Assembly (NCBI GenBank): GCA_900618425.1
Contig: UZAN01039856.1
Location: 47,598-99,653, forward strand
Direction: 5' to 3'
Length of the DNA: 52,056 nt
Source: Echinostoma caproni
Taxonomy: Eukaryota; Platyhelminthes; Trematoda; Plagiorchiida; Echinostomatidae
Part shown: in pieces, positions 48,985 through 52,056 of the stretch
How positions within the stretch are numbered: the first letter of the stretch is position 1
Layout: each line of letters opens with the position of its first letter
Made by a program: the position numbers and the translations under genes
The notes under the pieces: model-generated
What the model was told of the DNA's origin: nothing
Seen by the model: the letters and a program-made list of their open reading frames with translations, nothing else
Databases searched by the model: none

Positions 48985-50461
48985 TTGGTGCGTGGTTCAC
49001 TGAAAAAAATGGGCAAGATAAGGGAGGGTGCTGTTTCTGAAGGTGCAGCTGTATACAAAAGGATAATCAGGGTTCGTGGAAGGGGGGGGGTCGATGTACG
49101 TGTAGAAAGTTTGTTGGGCAAACACTGTATGATATAGGGAGCTGGATATCTGGAGATGTGGTTGAAGGGAATGTTAACATATTTAGAAACATCAAGCATA
49201 AACTATAGAAGCAGAGAACAACTGAAGACGTCCTTCACACTGTCTTGATGTTGTTGGAAGGATGCATCGTTACTTGAGGGCACCCGGTCACCACATTTTC
49301 AGCATCCTTGCAGGCAATAAAGGTCCTAGGAACAGACACGTGGTATATGTACACGGGAAAAAAGAAATGGGACAAAACGGAGCCCTTAAAAACACCATAG
49401 GTAAAGGTAGAAAAGGATGAGGGTTGGACATAACACGAAATAAGTTGCTTACTGAGGGAGAAGTAGTGTAGAACACTTAACAAGTCGGATCCCAGGTAGC
49501 TTCGAACATACATTGAGTCAAAATGTGACGGTCAAACAAACCAGCGAAATTAGTATTACCAAGGGAAAAAAGGCGAACATTTCCAGTAATCGCTTCTAAA
49601 AGAGAAACCACCGAATAAAAAACATAAGCATCGGCATCAAGAGTAGAAAATGAATGTCTGTGAGTAAACTGAGGTGGATTTTGTGAATCACAGATGGTAA
49701 CCATTTGGTTCGACAGTACTCTTTCAAAAACTTTTAAAATGCCTGGGAGGCAACGAAATCGTTCGATACTTTGAAGAATCCTTTTAGGTGATATGTCTTA
49801 ACCGGGCGGCTTGCTAGCAATCGGAAATCGTCTCGGAGGGCGAACATAAATTAAACAACTCATAAGTGGAAGCACAAAACTAACCAAACCTTCTGTTGCT
49901 TAGAATGAGACATAGAAGCCATTAAAATCACCAGCTGCGATTCACAAATACAGGTATAAGCCTGTCACAAATTGTCTCGAGAAACAAGTTTGAAACAAAC
50001 TGATGTCGGAAGGAACAATGTAAATGGTTGTTTGCAGGACACCACAAAATTTACAGAGAATGCGGGACTTACGTTGAACAAGAATGCAGTTAATTCTATT
50101 AGTAGTAAGATGAAAGAAATGATGAAATGATGATATGGTTGAAAAAAGCAATCATTACACGACCTCTCATGATAAAGTTTACATTTCCATCACTTCATAA
50201 GATATCAAATCCTTTAAGGTGGACAACACCGTCCCCAAACTCAGGATGTATCCAACGTTCCTGGAATGTAATAACCCCGACATCTTCATGCACTAGGCTT
50301 TTGACAGTGTGAACCTTTTGTTTGTGCGTGATCGTTTCCCCAAGTTGATCATTTAATTTGGCAAAACCGGTCACATTCTGCATTATTTGACTAAAGTGGA
50401 ACGTAATTCGTAGATGGAACATAGTTCCCCTTTGATGCGTAACGGTAACGCGGTATTTCAC
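48985..50461 (-). mobile_element. Third LINE copy on the minus strand, internally deleted
   Basis: Read on the minus strand from 50461 downward. The endonuclease fragment shows FQERWIHPEFGDGVVHLKGF (QERW at 50252-50263; the family usually has QETW). GDFNGFYVSF lies at 49932 downward and is nearly identical to GDFSRFYVSF in the 28.8-31.4 kb copy. RT text follows almost at once: FRCLPGILKVFERVLSNQM (about 49735-49760), a decayed motif A (RLFSLGNTNFAGLFDRH), motif B GVFKGSVLSHFFFPVYI and motif C decayed to CKDAENVV. A post-RT segment LDVSKYVNIPF lies near 49190. The distance from the endonuclease to the RT is about 70 bp, against about 790 bp in the near-complete copy, so several hundred bases were lost internally. 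Stops and shifts are frequent. Confidence 0.72.
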
Positions 50462-50469
50462 TCATTGTT

Positions 50470-52056
50470 ATTGTTTTTCTGCTACCTAACTCGGTTCCAC
50501 TATCCCGACTATGAAGGAGTTTAAAATGGCATGTAACATCCAGGCCGTTATATATACCGATTCTTTATTTATTCACATTCAGTGATTTTCGAACTAATGC
50601 ATGCAATTAGCAGAACTCATTCTGCTGCATCACTTTCCCCTCCAACACTTGTTTTTCATGATATTGTGGGGAATGATAGCAAAATTGCACCGTACCACAA
50701 GTTTTATCCACTCTATCGGAGAGAATAAAAAAATGTTTTTGACTGACTGACTGACTGACTGAGTGAATGATTTAGTTTACATTCTCTCGTAGCGTTTCAG
50801 TTAAGGCTTTCTGGGTTCTGCATACGACCATGGTCATTCTGTAATCTAATGAATGTTTACATTTAATTCATGGAAAAACAAGAACAGTATTGACGAGCCT
50901 CTGACAGAAGAGCTCAAATTCCAACGCTATAGAATTTACGAATGCTGGTGTGCTGCATCGGTACTATTAGGGACTCAAAATTTTGATCTTACTCTCACAC
51001 TCATAGATTTTGCTGAGTGTTTTCTTTTTATCAAGACAAAGCACAACTAGACTAAGAATAGACTAAGAATAATTATCCGATTTTGAACAGGACAGAAACC
51101 TGTTAGATATATATCTGGTCAGCTCTTAGAAAGCGAAATCAGCCGTATGCAAAACATTACCGGTAATCCACAGTGAATTACGAATCTTACGTTCTTTGAA
51201 TCACGCGCACATCACTCCGTATAAACCCTGATTACGCTGAACCATCTGAATAACAGTGCTATCAAGTTGGACTGATTGGCTGATTGACGCGCAACAGAAG
51301 TGCATCTTTCATAAAAAGCCAAACACTAACCTCGTCTCCTCTGACCCATCGAAATCTGTCTCACATACGTCCTCTCATCAACTATTCATGAAGCATCAAT
51401 CGGGCGCTGGGAACTTCTCATTAATTGTCTCATTAATGATACCATAAGTTAAAAACGTCGTTAACAGTGGTTGATTGGATAGCCTTGGCTCGGTAGTGAC
51501 CAAATCTTGATCAGGATAACTTATCTTAGGTCAAACTACAAACCACATGCGTTGCTAGTTGCTTTATCGATTCTGTATTCTTTTCCTTCGACACAAAAAC
51601 GAACGACATCTGTACCGAATTGTGTAAAGATACAGGAAAAACACAGAAAAAAACATACAACGTAACTACTCTTTTCCCACCCACTCATTTGTATAAATAT
51701 TAGTATTACTGGGCATCTCGAATAGTTCCAAGTTTAACGGAGATAACCTAGACGTAATTGCCTAGATTGAATTGGTTCATCAAGATCAAGGTGTATCTTA
51801 TGATCAATTGAAGACAAATATCATTAGAAAATAGGAACGAGGAATCCAAGTATTAAATAGTCTAGCCTGATCTGTAACGTTAATAAATAACTTAGCAACC
51901 AGCAAAAGCAACCATGAGACCAGTACCCACAGAGACAGGATTCTCTTTTGAGGGCCCACGATAGAGTTGAGAAGTGATAGTTATAATATAATTTCTGATG
52001 ACCTAATCAACACAATTGCCAATGGAATTGAATGGAAACGGTTTCGTTTTATTTGA
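50470..52056. other. No gene seen
   Basis: AT-rich to the window end. It holds the third CTGA array and an 11-bp tandem duplication (agactaagaat) at 51049-51070. Confidence 0.55.
50741..50766. repeat. CTGA array, third locus
   Basis: About 24 bp of GACT/CTGA directly after an A/T-rich stretch (aataaaaaaatgttttt), which looks like the tail of a retroelement copy. Confidence 0.9.

Noticed and set aside
1..52056. CRISPR array, prokaryotic operons or phage
   Set aside because: No regularly spaced repeats with unique spacers, no ribosome-binding-site/gene packing. The repeat content is clearly metazoan in type.

Overview
This 52 kb window is eukaryotic nuclear DNA, AT-rich (roughly 60% A+T by eye), with no operon-like packing, no rRNA, no functional tRNA and no host gene I could establish. 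Open frames above chance length are essentially limited to decayed retrotransposons. The repeat types are non-LTR (LINE) reverse transcriptases with an apurinic endonuclease domain, Penelope-like GIY-YIG endonucleases of the VGRT-type, tRNA-headed SINE-like units and CTGA/TGAA tetranucleotide arrays. Together they suggest an invertebrate, most likely a parasitic flatworm (trematode, cestode or monogenean). That is an inference from resemblance to flatworm repeats I recognise, not a database result. Six single N bases, several next to poly-G runs, point to a draft assembly.

Layout. 1-9170: AT-rich, gene-free, with one tRNA-headed repeat (623-790, minus). 9178-9408: a fold-back repeat with long inverted arms. 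11310-13110: a SINE-like trace, a possible LINE endonuclease scrap (minus) and a Penelope-like GIY-YIG end (minus). 13110-24800: a desert interrupted by a LINE RT N-terminal scrap at about 20140-20290 (plus). 24810-26100: the 3' half of a LINE (plus). 26950-27360: a GC-richer tRNA-headed repeat. 28790-31440: a nearly complete LINE copy (endonuclease plus RT plus tail, plus strand), frameshifted and with a damaged catalytic centre. 31440-37970: a desert. 37978-39204: a dense nest of a Penelope-like end and three tRNA-headed repeats. 41028-41288: a third Penelope-like end (minus), followed upstream by a short unidentified open frame. 42661-44520: a belt of microsatellites and Z-DNA-prone alternating CG/CA tracts. 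48985-50461: a third LINE copy (minus), internally deleted.

How it works together: nothing here looks like a working pathway. The window reads as an intergenic or long-intron graveyard of LINE, Penelope-like and SINE-like elements. The three LINE copies are each broken differently, and all three Penelope-like copies keep only the C-terminal endonuclease and lie on the same strand. From base composition I estimate about one stop per 15-17 codons, so the many open frames of 60-130 codons are expected by chance and are not listed as genes. Three short frames with unusually protein-like composition (33265-33516, 41398-41628 and 43932-44075, all minus) are recorded as weak exon candidates only.
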